Source: Paraburkholderia sp. IMGN_8 | GTDB lineage: Bacteria; Pseudomonadota; Gammaproteobacteria; Burkholderiales; Burkholderiaceae | Direction of reading: 5' to 3' | Length of the DNA stretch: 64,000 bases | NCBI RefSeq assembly: GCF_038050405.1 | Contig: NZ_CP150901.1 | Span: 310,001 to 374,000, forward strand | In this document: piece after piece, positions 1 through 9,858 of the stretch | Numbering within the stretch: position 1 is the first letter of the stretch | Layout of the letters: the number at the start of each line of letters is the position of its first letter | The notes under the pieces: model-generated | Database searches by the model: none | Seen by the model: the letters and a program-made list of their open reading frames with translations, nothing else | What the model was told of the DNA's origin: nothing | Translations under genes and position numbers: made by a program

Positions 1-1
1 C

Positions 2-148
2 GCGGCGCGTCTTCTTGAAGAGGCCGCACAGTCGGCGAAGGAAGCGCCACCCAACGCGAACACAATACAGCGCAAACGAACTCCTGCTAAAAGCGCGACG
101 ACAAGCGTAAGAGCAGACGCGCAGCAGCCGGTTGCAGCACAGCACTAA
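2..148 (+). CDS. C-terminal end of an unidentified protein (5' truncated by window)
   Basis: An open frame enters from the left edge and stops at the taa at 146-148. The 48 visible residues are Ala/Lys/Gln-rich and look like a low-complexity basic tail with no recognisable domain. A strong terminator lies 33 bases downstream, which supports this being the true 3' end of a plus-strand transcript. I do not recognise the family; with only the tail visible no function can be assigned. Confidence 0.5.
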   Translation, partial: AARLLEEAAQSAKEAPPNANTIQRKRTPAKSATTSVRADAQQPVAAQH

Positions 149-180
149 CCCACCAAAATAGCGGGCACCGCACCAACAAG

Positions 181-210
181 AAGAGGCGCAACAGCTAGCG
201 CCTCTTTCTT
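181..210 (+). terminator. rho-independent terminator
   Basis: Perfect 9-bp stem AAGAGGCGC (181-189) / GCGCCTCTT (198-206) with an 8-base loop, followed by TCTT. It sits just after the stop at 148 and before the convergent cupin gene. Confidence 0.75.
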
Positions 211-251
211 CATCCAGGTCACCGCCACCACCACGGCAAAAAAACAGCCAC

Positions 252-614
252 CTAAGCCTTAAACTCCACCGAAACAAAAATCTTCCGGCACGGTTCAACA
301 ACTTCCCAAGTCCCCCTAAACCCCGCCGGAATCAAAAACCGATCCCCAGCGCGCACGGTCTTCGCCGTGCCATCCGCATCCCGAATCACCGACACGCCTT
401 CAAGAATCTCGCAGTACTCGCTCTCGGTGAAGTTCACAGTCCATTTACCGCACGCACCTTCCCAAACACCCGCCGCGAGCTGCCCACACGGACTAGCAAA
501 GTGCGTATGAACCGCTTGCACGGGATCGCCCGAAAGAACCGCCTCAGGTTTCGGCATGTACTCAACACTTTCCTTAGCAGGCTGCGCGAAATCAACAATG
601 TTCAAAATGCTCAT
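252..614 (-). CDS. cupin domain protein (DUF861/Cupin_3 type)
   Basis: A 120-residue single-domain cupin, start chosen at MSILN (cat at 612-614) because the upstream in-frame extension to 698 has no family-like sequence. Visible features are the stretch WEGACGKWTVNFTESEYCEI followed by EG..IRDADG and the typical RAGDRFLIPAGFRGTWEV strand pair near the C-terminus, as in Cupin_3 proteins related to EutQ and ureidoglycine enzymes. The molecular role of such small cupins is usually unknown; they bind a metal or small ligand. The gene is alone, 126 bases downstream of the potF-like gene on the same strand, so it could be co-transcribed with it. Confidence 0.75.
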   Translation of the reverse strand: MSILNIVDFAQPAKESVEYMPKPEAVLSGDPVQAVHTHFASPCGQLAAGVWEGACGKWTVNFTESEYCEILEGVSVIRDADGTAKTVRAGDRFLIPAGFRGTWEVVEPCRKIFVSVEFKA

Positions 615-740
615 AATGGCTCTAATACAACCAGAGTTAAAAAAACAAAGCTTCAAAAAGGGCGCAGCGCACACACCCACTGCATGCGCCACGCTCAAAA
701 GGCGTCACCTAACAGCAGCAAAGCACAACAATTAAACCCC

Positions 741-1859
741 TCAACCTCCCGACTTCAACTGCGCCCACAGCCGATTCTCAAGCCGCATGATCGGTGCAGT
801 CTGCGGGCGCATCAACGTCATCTTGTTCAGCACCGCCTCAGGCGGATACACATTCGTGTCCTGCTCAATGGCCGGCGTCACAAATTGCCGCGCCGCACGG
901 TTGGCAGTCGGATAGAACACCTCATTCGTGATCGCAGCACTAACCTTCGGATCCTCGATATAGTTCATCCACTTCATCGCCGCTTCCGGATGCGGCGCGT
1001 CTTTCGGAATCACCATCACATCCATCCACAGCAAGCCCGCGTCCTTGATATTCGAGAACTTCACCTCATACGAACGCTTCGCTTCCGACGCACGCCTCCG
1101 CGCAATCCCAACATCGCCCGAATACCCGAACGCCACACAAATGTCGTTGTTCGCCAGATCGTTGATGTACCCGGACGAATTGAACTGCGTGATATACGGC
1201 CGCACCTTCTTCAGCACTTCATACGCGGCCTGGTAATCGCCGGGGTTTGCGCTGTTCGGGTCCTTATGCATGTACTGGAGCACGGCGGGGAAAACATCGG
1301 CGGCCGAGTCGAGGAACGACACGCCGCAGCTTTTGACCTTCGACAGATAGGCCGGGTCGAATAGCAGCGCCCAGCTATCCACAGGCGCATCCGCGCCGAG
1401 CGCTTTCTTCACTGACTGAACGTTATAGCCGACACCGCCGGTGCCCCACGCCCAAGGCACGCCATATTGATTGCCAGGGTCCGCGTCGGCGATCAGTTTC
1501 ATCATGCCGGGGTCGAGGTTCGCGAGGTTCGGCATCTTCGATTTGTCGATCTTCTGATACACGCCGGCCTCGATCTGACGCGCCATATAACTCGATGTCG
1601 GCACCACAATGTCGTAGCCGGAACTGCCTGCCAGCAGTTTGGCCTGCAGCGTATCGTCGCTGTCGTAGTTGTCGTATTTCACCGTGATGCCGGATTGCTT
1701 TTCGAAGTTGGCAATCGTGTCTTTGGCGATGTAGTCCGACCAGTTGTAGACATTGAGCGTCGTGTCCGCGGCGCGCGCAGTGTCCATCGCGGTCAAAGCG
1801 GTCAGCGAGCACAGTATCGTGCCGGTGAGCGAAAGAAGCTTGGCATGACGAATCTTCAT
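741..1859 (-). CDS. potF: periplasmic polyamine (putrescine/spermidine)-binding protein, PotF/PotD type
   Basis: 372 residues with a cleavable signal peptide (residues 1-30, ending TARA-AD). The mature protein begins TLNVYNWSDYIAKDTIANFE, the hallmark of PotD/PotF solute-binding proteins, followed by the bilobal SBP fold with YDIVVPTSSYMARQ and PWAWGTGGVGYN. It would capture putrescine or a related polyamine in the periplasm for an ABC importer. No PotG/H/I-type ATPase or permease is adjacent, so this is an orphan binding protein that must use a transporter encoded elsewhere. The AGGAGA ribosome site lies 7 bases before the ATG. The potF symbol rests on family likeness, not on substrate evidence. 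Confidence 0.85.
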   Translation of the reverse strand: MKIRHAKLLSLTGTILCSLTALTAMDTARAADTTLNVYNWSDYIAKDTIANFEKQSGITVKYDNYDSDDTLQAKLLAGSSGYDIVVPTSSYMARQIEAGVYQKIDKSKMPNLANLDPGMMKLIADADPGNQYGVPWAWGTGGVGYNVQSVKKALGADAPVDSWALLFDPAYLSKVKSCGVSFLDSAADVFPAVLQYMHKDPNSANPGDYQAAYEVLKKVRPYITQFNSSGYINDLANNDICVAFGYSGDVGIARRRASEAKRSYEVKFSNIKDAGLLWMDVMVIPKDAPHPEAAMKWMNYIEDPKVSAAITNEVFYPTANRAARQFVTPAIEQDTNVYPPEAVLNKMTLMRPQTAPIMRLENRLWAQLKSGG

Positions 1860-2588
1860 TTCACGATCTCCTGGATTTCAATCTTCAGTTTTCGACGCAG
1901 CGCAGATGCGCGACGGCCCACACGTTCCGCGCATCCCGCAAGGATGCGGACGAAAAGGAACGTGACGCCGCCTGCCGCAGCGCAAGCGCACAGCAGAGCT
2001 AAAAGGAATACGGATGGGCGAGCGCTATCAGCTGTCGAGCGTTAGCAAAACAACTTGCGATGCGCGGACATGCAAACGCATTGCAGGCGCTTGACCGCTT
2101 AACGAACGGTCCATCGCATGCAACACTGACTCGCGAAAACAGAAGGGGGACTAAGGCAGAAGCGACGCGATTTCGTCAGTTCGCACCGCAATGGCTGCAG
2201 GTGCTGCAATGACGTTGTGCCGCCGGACGGAGCGACGCGACAACACGGTATCGATGGACAGGGGGCGGGATGGCGAAGCGCAGTTGCTCCCCTGATGAGC
2301 GATCGAGCAGCCGGACAGGAACGTTCTTTCCCGACCAGGCTGGTATCTCACCAATGGACCACGGACTTTCACGATGGAACCCGAAGCGACGTTGAGTAGA
2401 AGTCCTCGCTGATGCAGATCGACCACACTGCAAGGACCACCGAACTTCCGCCTTAGGATATATGAGCCATTATTTTCGTCAAAGGATTTTCTGACACTGT
2501 GCTGTCATGGTCATGCACGCATGAAAATGCACTCATGCGAGCGCATGCGTGAAGCACGGCTCGCATCGAACTGCGCGACGGCAGCGCC
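1860..2588. other. 729-base intergenic region, no supported gene
   Basis: Open frames exist on both strands (for example 2151-2426 minus, 91 codons) but none has a ribosome site, a family-like sequence or codon use that stands out. The region just upstream of the DUF4148 stop contains repeated GCATG/CATGC words (about 2510-2560). No terminator or RNA structure was recognised with confidence. Confidence 0.4.
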
Positions 2589-2918
2589 TTACTGGCCGCC
2601 CATGACTGGCTCTTGCGGATTCGCGTTCACAGCGTCGCCGTTGTGACCGGCCTGCGACGCACCGCTCGCGGAAGGACCATAGCCGGTAGTGTCGGCTTGC
2701 GCGGTGGCATTTTGTGCCGCAACGCGTGCTTCTGCAGCCTGAATGTCCGCGGGGTAGCTTGAGTCGTTTGTGGCGGCAGGGTTGTAGCCTGCTTGCTCGA
2801 GTTGACGCAATTGAGCCTTGACCTCCGCACGCGTGAGCGGTTGCTCCGATTGCGCGAACGAAGCGACCGGGGCGGCGAAAACGACCGCCAGTGCCACTGC
2901 TTTGATCAGCGATTTCAT
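2589..2918 (-). CDS. DUF4148 family small secreted protein
   Basis: A 109-residue exported protein typical of Burkholderiaceae. The start is placed at MKSLIKAVAL (cat 2916-2918), which has a GGAGAGAAG ribosome site and opens a clean signal peptide cleaving after SFA. The mature part carries the DUF4148 core LTRAEVKAQLRQLEQAGYNP followed by a low-complexity Ala/Gln/Asn/Gly tail ending PQEPVMGGQ. Function is unknown; members are abundant periplasmic or surface proteins of this family of bacteria, often induced by stress or host contact. It stands alone between long spacers. Confidence 0.85.
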   Translation of the reverse strand: MKSLIKAVALAVVFAAPVASFAQSEQPLTRAEVKAQLRQLEQAGYNPAATNDSSYPADIQAAEARVAAQNATAQADTTGYGPSASGASQAGHNGDAVNANPQEPVMGGQ

Positions 2919-3093
2919 GATGCTTCTCTCCGAGAATTGTTTTGTCCGGCGCCGCAACACGTGTTCGGCGACCGATGAACAGATTCTAGGAAGCGGGTGT
3001 CCCAGGGGAAACCCCTGATCTCGTAATTCAGTCTTGCAGGAAATAGCAAGTCGGAATTGTAAGGAAGCCTGCGTTAAAGCATGAGGAGTCGGC

Positions 3094-4164
3094 TTAAACG
3101 CCGCTGCGTACGCCGATCCGATACTGGGTCACCTGACGATACGCATTGCCGGCCCGCACGATGATCTGCTCCTGCTCAGCCATGTTGACCTGATTCGGAA
3201 AGCCGCCCGCTTCGAGGCAAAGCCCGGCGTGAGGCTGGTATGCGATGCCGCCGCGTCCCGTATCGCCATTCAGCGCATTACCAGTGTAAAACTGCAAGCC
3301 GCGCTGATCGGTCGACACGGTCAGCTCGCGTCCGCTGCCAGGATCGTATGCGCAGGCCACCCGGCGTACCTCCGATTCGCCGTCGGCGATGTCACGCAGC
3401 ACGTAGCAATGATCGAAGCCACCCGCCCGCGCAAGCTGCGCATGCGGCCAGTCCAGCCGCGCGCCGATCGGCGCGCTTTGCCGAAAGTCGAACGCATTGC
3501 CTGCTACGTCGGCACGCTTGCAAGGAATCAGTGCCGCATCGACTTCAAAGAACGTATCGGCGTCGATAGACAACACATGTCCGCGGATGTCGCTGCCCGG
3601 CCGACCTGACAGGTTGAAGTAAGGATGGCTTGTCAGATTGAGCGGTGTCGGCGCATCGGTGACGGCTTCGTAGGCGATCGTCAACGTGCCGTCGTCGTCG
3701 AGCGTGTAGCGCACCTGCACCGTCACGTTGCCCGGAAATCCGGCGTCGCCTTCCGGCGATTCGAGCCGCATCACCAGCGAGCCGTTGTCCTCGCTGACGT
3801 CCCATAGCGCGCGATGAAAGCCCTGTGTGCCGCCATGCAACAGGTTGCTCCCTTCGTTGCGATCCAGCGTGTATTCGATGCCGTCGAGCGTGAAGCGCGC
3901 ATCGGCAATGCGGTTCGCCCACCGGCCGACCAGACCGCCCATGTAGGTGATCGCCGTGACATATTCGGCGGGCGTGTCGTGCCCGAGCAGGATATCGCCG
4001 AGCCGTCCGGCGCGATCCGGTGCATGCCACGAGACCAGCGTCGCGCCCAGGTCGCTGATGGCGATTTTCATGCCGTGCGTGTTGCGCAGCGTGAAGAGCC
4101 GGACAGAATCGCCACCGGGCAATACGCCCCACGGCTCGGAAGAAATTGTTGCGATGCTGATCAT
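3094..4164 (-). CDS. galM: aldose 1-epimerase (galactose mutarotase family)
   Basis: 356 residues with start at MISIATISS (cat 4162-4164); the longer frame would overlap xylR and adds non-family residues. The sequence shows the mutarotase fold with NRIADARFTLDG, the catalytic histidine in TSHPYFNLSG and the C-terminal catalytic glutamate in GLCLEAGGFPNQVN. The enzyme interconverts alpha and beta anomers of aldoses in the cytoplasm. It lies 32 bases downstream of xylR on the same strand, so it probably serves xylose (supplying the alpha anomer that xylose isomerase prefers) rather than galactose. The gene symbol is the family name. Confidence 0.88.
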   Translation of the reverse strand: MISIATISSEPWGVLPGGDSVRLFTLRNTHGMKIAISDLGATLVSWHAPDRAGRLGDILLGHDTPAEYVTAITYMGGLVGRWANRIADARFTLDGIEYTLDRNEGSNLLHGGTQGFHRALWDVSEDNGSLVMRLESPEGDAGFPGNVTVQVRYTLDDDGTLTIAYEAVTDAPTPLNLTSHPYFNLSGRPGSDIRGHVLSIDADTFFEVDAALIPCKRADVAGNAFDFRQSAPIGARLDWPHAQLARAGGFDHCYVLRDIADGESEVRRVACAYDPGSGRELTVSTDQRGLQFYTGNALNGDTGRGGIAYQPHAGLCLEAGGFPNQVNMAEQEQIIVRAGNAYRQVTQYRIGVRSGV

Positions 4165-4196
4165 GTCGTCGGTCGAGATAGAAGAAGAAAGCAGTT

Positions 4197-5414
4197 TCAG
4201 CCGGGTGCTGCCGCCGAATTCGCGCGATCCTGATACTCGCGCGGCGTACAGCCCAGTTCCCGGCGAAATACCGCGTACATGTACTGCAGCGACGAGAAGC
4301 CGCAACGGATCGCCACCTCCGCGCTCGACGCATCGCGCTTCGCAAGCAGCGCCTTCGCGACATCGAGTTTATGACGCAGGATTTCCTGATGCACGGTGCA
4401 CTGCAATTCGCGCCGGAAATATTCTTCGAGCGACGAGCGCGATACGCCCACGTAATCGGCAACCTGTTCGGTGCGAATCCCCTGGCATGCGTACTGCCGG
4501 ATGAAGTGCCGCGCACGCATCACATACGGGCTCGCGAGCGGCTGGTGTTTCGTCGATTCGAGCACGTTGATGCCGACCGGCGGCACGAGAATGCGGCGCC
4601 CCGGGAAGCGCGCGCCGCGCAGCATCTGGTGCAGCAGGTGCGCGGCGGTGCGGCCCATTTCTTCGGTGCCTTGAATCACCGAAGAAAGCGGAATGCGGGT
4701 CAACGTACGCGTGAGCGGATCGTTGTCGATGCCGATGATCGCCACTTCTTCAGGCACAGGGATACCGGCGATCAGACACGCTTGCAGCAGATGCCGCGCA
4801 CGCGCGTCGGTCACCGCGACGATGCCGACCGGTTTCGGCAACTGGCGCAACCATGCCGTGAGTTGCTCGGTTGCCTGATTCCATGATGGCGCGCTGGTCG
4901 ACAGGCCGCGATAGATCTCGGTGTCGATCTGCTTTGCGCTGTGGCCGTCCGCACTGCGCAGATGAGCGAACGCCAATTCGCGCTGCTGAGCCCAGCGGTT
5001 CTGCTGCGCCTGCGGAAGGCTATACAAAGCGAAGTGCTCCAGACCCACGCCGATCAGATGCGTATAAGCGAGCGAGACGAGCTTCGCGTTGTCGGTCGCG
5101 ATATAGGGTAAGTCCGGAGGATAGTGAGCCGGATCTTCAAACGAAGAGCCGACCGCGACGACCGGCAACGGACTGTCGCGCAGCGCTTCGCCCACCGCGG
5201 GATCGTCGAAATCCGCGATGATGCCGTCGCCGTCGAAGCGCTCGATGCCCGCCAGCCGGCAACGAAAATCTTCTTCGAGGAACAGGTCCCAGGCCACGCG
5301 CGTCGACAGCAGGTAATTGCCGATGCCCGTGATGATCTCGCGGTCGTACACCTTGTTCGCGTTGAACAGCAGCGCGATCCGATGGGTCGTCTGTGGCGTT
5401 TGAGGGCGGGTCAT
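4197..5414 (-). CDS. xylR: xylose-responsive transcription regulator XylR (AraC family)
   Basis: 405 residues. The N-terminal two thirds is a LacI/periplasmic-binding-protein-like sugar sensor (VYDREIITGIGNYL near residue 25, VAIIGIDNDPLTRTLT near 225), and the C-terminal 100 residues form an AraC double helix-turn-helix (IRTEQVADYVGVSRSSLEEYF, then AIRCGFSSLQYMYAVFRRE). This architecture is specific to XylR. It would bind xylose and activate the divergent xylA-F-G-H operon across a 273-base shared control region. galM follows directly. Confidence 0.92.
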   Translation of the reverse strand: MTRPQTPQTTHRIALLFNANKVYDREIITGIGNYLLSTRVAWDLFLEEDFRCRLAGIERFDGDGIIADFDDPAVGEALRDSPLPVVAVGSSFEDPAHYPPDLPYIATDNAKLVSLAYTHLIGVGLEHFALYSLPQAQQNRWAQQRELAFAHLRSADGHSAKQIDTEIYRGLSTSAPSWNQATEQLTAWLRQLPKPVGIVAVTDARARHLLQACLIAGIPVPEEVAIIGIDNDPLTRTLTRIPLSSVIQGTEEMGRTAAHLLHQMLRGARFPGRRILVPPVGINVLESTKHQPLASPYVMRARHFIRQYACQGIRTEQVADYVGVSRSSLEEYFRRELQCTVHQEILRHKLDVAKALLAKRDASSAEVAIRCGFSSLQYMYAVFRRELGCTPREYQDRANSAAAPG

Positions 5415-5646
5415 GGCAGTGGCGGCGGGCGGATCGTCAGGAACCGCTGAGCCATCGTCTCCTGTTGGGTGGGCATCGAATGCCGCACGGGTTTTTTAAG
5501 CGTCTGGTTATTCTAGGCCCTGAAGATCGCGCCGGTGTGGACCAAACGCATAAGCGGTAAGAAACATCAAGCACGCTGTGCAATTTCGCAATTGCCGGTG
5601 CCTGTCGCAAGCGTCAGCATGGCGTCACCTTGTCGACCCGCACATG

Positions 5647-5672
5647 ATGTTGCGCAGGTTGCAGTGCAACAT
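5647..5672. promoter_or_regulatory. candidate operator upstream of xylA
   Basis: An inverted repeat ATGTTGC (5647-5653) / GCAACAT (5666-5672) encloses the perfect 13-bp palindrome GTTGCAGTGCAAC (5658-5670), ending a few bases before the xylA ribosome site AGGAG. Position suggests regulation of xylA translation or transcription, but the XylR site of this lineage is not known to me, so the assignment is inference. Confidence 0.35.
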
Positions 5673-5687
5673 AAACAGGAGACGCTG

Positions 5688-7010
5688 ATGTCCTACTTCG
5701 AACACATTCCCGAAATTCGCTACGAAGGTCCGCAATCGGATAACCCGCTTGCGTATCACCATTACGACAAGAACAAGCCTGTGCTTGGCAAGACACTCGA
5801 AGAACATTTGCGTATCGCCGTCTGCTATTGGCACACGTTCGTCTGGCCCGGTGTCGATATCTTCGGGGAGGGAACGTTTCGGCGTCCATGGCAGCAAGCC
5901 GGCGACGCGATGGAGCGTGCACAGCAAAAGGCCGATTCCGCCTTTGAATTCTTCACGAAGCTCGGCACGCCTTACTACACCTTTCACGATACCGATGTCT
6001 CGCCCGAAGGCGAGACTCTGAAGGAATACAGCGAGAACTTCGGGCGCATTACCGACTATCTGGCGCGCAAGCAGCAGGACACCGGCATCAAATTGCTGTG
6101 GGGCACGGCCAATCTGTTCTCGCATCCGCGTTACGCGGCAGGGGCGGCAACCAGTCCGGATCCGGAAATTTTTGCATTTGCGGCGACTCAGGTGCGCCAC
6201 GCGCTTGACGCGACGCAACGGCTCGGCGGCGAGAACTATGTATTGTGGGGCGGCCGCGAAGGTTATGACACGCTGCTCAATACCGACCTCGTGCGCGAAC
6301 GCGATCAGTTCGCCCGCTTTCTCCACATGGTGGTCGAGCATGCGCATAAGATCGGCTTCAAAGGCACTTTGCTGATCGAACCGAAGCCGCAGGAGCCGAC
6401 CAAACATCAATACGATCACGACGTGGCGACCGTGCATGGCTTCCTGCTGCAATACGGGCTGCAGGATGAAATCCGCGTGAATATCGAGGCCAATCACGCG
6501 ACGCTTGCCGGCCACTCGTTTCATCACGAGATCGCGACCGCGTTTGCGCTCGGCATTTTCGGCAGCGTCGATGCGAATCGCGGCGATCCGCAAAACGGCT
6601 GGGACACCGACCAGTTTCCGAACAGCGTCGAGGAACTGACGCTGGCCTTCCACGAGATCCTCAAACACGGCGGCTTCACGACCGGCGGCATGAACTTCGA
6701 TGCCAAAGTTCGGCGGCAAAGCGTTGATGCCGAGGATCTGTTTTACGGCCACATCGGTGCGATCGACAATCTGGCGCTCGCGGTCGAGCGCGCGGCAGCG
6801 TTGATTGAGAACGACCGTCTCGAACAGTTCAAGCGTCAGCGTTATGCGGGCTGGGACACGGAGTTCGGCCGCAAGATCCTGTCCGGCGGCTATTCGCTGT
6901 CGACGCTTGCTACGGACGCGCTGTCCCGTGGCCTGAATCCTCAGCATGCGAGCGGCCAGCAGGAACGGCTGGAAAACGTGGTGAATCAGGCGATTTATGG
7001 CGTGCGCTGA
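5688..7010 (+). CDS. xylA: xylose isomerase
   Basis: 440 residues, the usual length of class II xylose isomerases; the start is [10 protein letters not shown] (5688) with AGGAG 6 bases upstream, and the in-frame extension to 5535 is not family sequence. Active-site stretches are all present: [48 protein letters not shown] and [20 protein letters not shown], which hold the metal-binding Glu/Asp/His residues. The enzyme converts D-xylose to D-xylulose with Mg2+, Mn2+ or Co2+. It is the first gene of the xylAFGH operon. No xylulokinase gene is visible within this window. Confidence 0.95.
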   Translation: MSYFEHIPEIRYEGPQSDNPLAYHHYDKNKPVLGKTLEEHLRIAVCYWHTFVWPGVDIFGEGTFRRPWQQAGDAMERAQQKADSAFEFFTKLGTPYYTFHDTDVSPEGETLKEYSENFGRITDYLARKQQDTGIKLLWGTANLFSHPRYAAGAATSPDPEIFAFAATQVRHALDATQRLGGENYVLWGGREGYDTLLNTDLVRERDQFARFLHMVVEHAHKIGFKGTLLIEPKPQEPTKHQYDHDVATVHGFLLQYGLQDEIRVNIEANHATLAGHSFHHEIATAFALGIFGSVDANRGDPQNGWDTDQFPNSVEELTLAFHEILKHGGFTTGGMNFDAKVRRQSVDAEDLFYGHIGAIDNLALAVERAAALIENDRLEQFKRQRYAGWDTEFGRKILSGGYSLSTLATDALSRGLNPQHASGQQERLENVVNQAIYGVR

Positions 7011-7027
7011 AGCACGCTGGTAGTGAA

Positions 7028-7044
7028 GGCCGCGAGACGCGGCC
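7028..7044 (+). promoter_or_regulatory. intercistronic GC hairpin between xylA and xylF
   Basis: Perfect 7-bp stem GGCCGCG / CGCGGCC with an AGA triloop, 18 bases after the xylA stop. It lacks a U tract on the plus strand (A tract follows), so it is more likely an mRNA-stability or processing hairpin than a terminator. Confidence 0.45.
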
Positions 7045-7181
7045 GGCAAAAAATTAAAAGAATCGCGTGGCCACGTTGACCGCGCGGAGACAGGAGTTTT
7101 GGGTTGTCGTTCGTCGGCTGTGTGGCTCGCAGCGCAGGCCGTCCAATCCGGTATTCCGGCTATCAGAAGAAGGAGACAGAC

Positions 7182-8210
7182 ATGAAAATCGCAACGCGCC
7201 GTACCGTTCTGAGTTCGCTCGTATGTGGAGCGATACTCGCCAGCCTGTCGCTTGTTGCGCCGCTCGCGCATGCAAGCAAGGATCATCCGGAAATTGGCTT
7301 CTGTATCGACGATCTGCGCGTCGAGCGCTGGTCGCGCGATCGAGATTACTTCGTCGCGGCTGCGGAAAAGCTCGGCGCGAAAGTGTCGGTGCAGTCGGCC
7401 GACGCAAGCGAGGAGCGACAGATCTCGCAGATCGAAAACCTGATTTCGCGCGGCGTCGACGTGATCGTCATCGTGCCGTTCAATTCGAAGACGCTCGGCA
7501 ACGTGATCGCCGAAGCGAAGAAAGCGGGCATCAAGGTCGTCTCGTATGACCGGTTGATTCTCGATGCCGATGTCGATGCCTATATCTCGTTCGATAACGA
7601 GAAAGTGGGAGAAATGCAGGCACAGGGTGTCTTCAATGCACAACCGAAGGGCAATTACTTCCTGCTCGGCGGCGCGCCGACCGACAACAACGCGAAGATG
7701 CTGCGCGAGGGGCAGCTCAAAGTGTTGAAGCCCGCCATCGATAAAGGCGACATCAAGGTGGTCGGCCAGCAGTGGGTGCCTGAGTGGAGTGCGTCGACGG
7801 CGTTGCGCATCGTCGAGGATGCGCTGACGGCGAACAACAACAAGATCGATGCGATCGTCGCGTCGAACGACGGCACTGCGGGCGGCGCGATTCAGGCGCT
7901 TGCCGCACAGCATATGGCGGGCAAGGTGCCGATCTCGGGGCAGGACGCGGACCTCGCGGCGGTGAAGCGCGTGATCGCCGGCACGCAAACGATGACCGTG
8001 TACAAGCCGCTGAAGCTGATCGCAGGCGAAGCCGCGAAACTCTCGGTCGCGCTTGCGAAGGGCCAAAAGCCGGCCTATAACGCGCAGTACGACAACGGCA
8101 AGAAGAAGGTCGACACGGTACTGCTGCAACCAACATTGCTGACGAAGAGCAACGTCGATATCGTCGTCAAGGACGGCTTCTATACCCAGGCCCAGCTCGC
8201 GAGCCAATGA
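7182..8210 (+). CDS. xylF: D-xylose ABC transporter, periplasmic binding protein
   Basis: 342 residues. The start MKIATRRTVL (7182) has AAGGAGA 8 bases upstream and gives a signal peptide ending AHA-SKDH. The mature protein starts with the XylF signature PEIGFCIDDLRVERWSRDRD and continues as a type I sugar-binding protein (VDVIVIVPFNSKTLGNVI, YDRLILDADVDAYISFDN). It delivers D-xylose to XylGH. Second gene of the operon, 171 bases after xylA and 79 before xylG. Confidence 0.94.
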   Translation: MKIATRRTVLSSLVCGAILASLSLVAPLAHASKDHPEIGFCIDDLRVERWSRDRDYFVAAAEKLGAKVSVQSADASEERQISQIENLISRGVDVIVIVPFNSKTLGNVIAEAKKAGIKVVSYDRLILDADVDAYISFDNEKVGEMQAQGVFNAQPKGNYFLLGGAPTDNNAKMLREGQLKVLKPAIDKGDIKVVGQQWVPEWSASTALRIVEDALTANNNKIDAIVASNDGTAGGAIQALAAQHMAGKVPISGQDADLAAVKRVIAGTQTMTVYKPLKLIAGEAAKLSVALAKGQKPAYNAQYDNGKKKVDTVLLQPTLLTKSNVDIVVKDGFYTQAQLASQ

Positions 8211-8289
8211 GCGTAACGCATGCGCGGTGGGCATCGGTGTGTATTACGCGTACCGGTGCCGCCGCGCGCCTTGCAGCGAGGCATAGCGA

Positions 8290-9858
8290 ATGACGCAACC
8301 CTTACTGACGATGCGCGGCATTGTCAAAGCGTTCTCCGGCGTGAAGGCGCTCGACGGCATCGACCTGACGGTCGCGCGGGGCGAGTGCATCGGCTTGTGC
8401 GGCGAAAACGGCGCGGGAAAATCGACGCTGATGAAAGTGTTGTCCGGCGTTTACCCGTACGGTACCTGGGATGGCGAAATCATCTGGGAAGGCGAGCCGC
8501 TAAAGGCCGCAAGCGTACGCGACACCGAGCGGGCCGGCATCATCATCATTCACCAGGAATTGATGCTGGTGCCGGAATTGTCGGTAGCGGAGAACATCTT
8601 CCTCGGCAATGAAATCACGCTGCCAGGCGGCCGGATGAATTACGCCGCGATGTATCAGCGCGCCGACGAGTTGCTGCGTGAACTCGATATCGGCGGCATC
8701 AACGTCGCGCAGCCGGTGATGAATTACGGCGGCGGGCACCAGCAACTGATCGAGATCGCAAAGGCGCTGAACAAGCGCGCGAAGCTGCTGATTCTCGATG
8801 AACCGTCGTCGTCGCTGACGGCCTCGGAAACGCGCATCCTGCTCGACATCGTGCGCGATCTGAAGCGGCGCGGCGTAGCCTGCGTATACATCTCGCACAA
8901 GCTCGACGAAGTCGAAGCCGTGTGCGACACCATCAGCGTGATTCGCGACGGCCGGCACGTCGCAACCGAGCCGATGCGTGCGCTGACTACCGAGCGCATC
9001 ATCGCGATGATGGTCGGCCGGGAAATCAAGAACCTGTTTCCACGCGAACCGCATCCGATCGGCGACGTGATCTTCGAAGCGCGCCACGTCACCTGTTTCG
9101 ATGTCACCAATCCGCGTCGCAAGCGTGTGAACGACGTGTCGTTTGCGCTGCGGCGCGGTGAAATTCTCGGCGTCGCCGGTTTGGTGGGCGCGGGGCGCAC
9201 GGAGTTGATGCAGGCGATCTTCGGCGCGTATCCGGGGGTGAGCGAAGCGACGGTTGTAATGGAAGGCAAGCCGTTGAAAATTCGCGCGCCGATAGATGCG
9301 ATTCGTGCGGGCATCGGCATGGTGCCTGAGGACCGCAAGCGGCATGGCATCGTGCCGAATCTGAGCGTCGGTCACAACATCACGCTCGCAGTGTTGCAGC
9401 GCTTTGCGACGGGTGGCCGTATCGATTCCGCCGCCGAGCTCGATACGATTCACACGGAGATGAAGCGGCTGTCGGTGCGTGCCGCGCATCCGATGCTGTC
9501 GATTGCAAGCCTGTCAGGAGGCAATCAGCAAAAGGCCGTGCTGACGCGCATGCTGCTGACCGACCCCAAAGTGCTGATCCTCGACGAACCGACCCGCGGC
9601 GTCGACGTGGGCGCGAAATACGAAATCTACAAACTGATTTTTCAGCTTGCACAGCGCGGCGTGTCGATCGTGATGGTGTCGTCCGAATTGCCGGAAGTGC
9701 TCGGTATCAGCGATCGCGTGCTGGTAATCGGCGAAGGCGAATTGCGCGGCGATTTCATCAACGACGGCCTCACGCAGGAGGACATTCTCAGCGCCGCGAT
9801 CCGTCCCGTGCAACGATCCCTAAACCCAACCGCACTAACCGCAGCGAGTGCCGCATGA
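8290..9858 (+). CDS. xylG: D-xylose ABC transporter, duplicated ATP-binding protein
   Basis: 522 residues with two fused ABC domains. Domain 1 has Walker [10 protein letters not shown] (about residue 39), a variant signature YGGGHQQ and Walker [12 protein letters not shown]. Domain 2 has a degenerate P-loop GLVGAGRTE (about residue 298), signature LSGGNQQK and Walker [15 protein letters not shown]. This is the standard layout of sugar importers of the RbsA/XylG type, where the second site is often inactive. It energises xylose uptake at the inner membrane. The gene overlaps xylH by four bases (ATGA), indicating translational coupling. Confidence 0.94.
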   Translation: MTQPLLTMRGIVKAFSGVKALDGIDLTVARGECIGLCGENGAGKSTLMKVLSGVYPYGTWDGEIIWEGEPLKAASVRDTERAGIIIIHQELMLVPELSVAENIFLGNEITLPGGRMNYAAMYQRADELLRELDIGGINVAQPVMNYGGGHQQLIEIAKALNKRAKLLILDEPSSSLTASETRILLDIVRDLKRRGVACVYISHKLDEVEAVCDTISVIRDGRHVATEPMRALTTERIIAMMVGREIKNLFPREPHPIGDVIFEARHVTCFDVTNPRRKRVNDVSFALRRGEILGVAGLVGAGRTELMQAIFGAYPGVSEATVVMEGKPLKIRAPIDAIRAGIGMVPEDRKRHGIVPNLSVGHNITLAVLQRFATGGRIDSAAELDTIHTEMKRLSVRAAHPMLSIASLSGGNQQKAVLTRMLLTDPKVLILDEPTRGVDVGAKYEIYKLIFQLAQRGVSIVMVSSELPEVLGISDRVLVIGEGELRGDFINDGLTQEDILSAAIRPVQRSLNPTALTAASAA

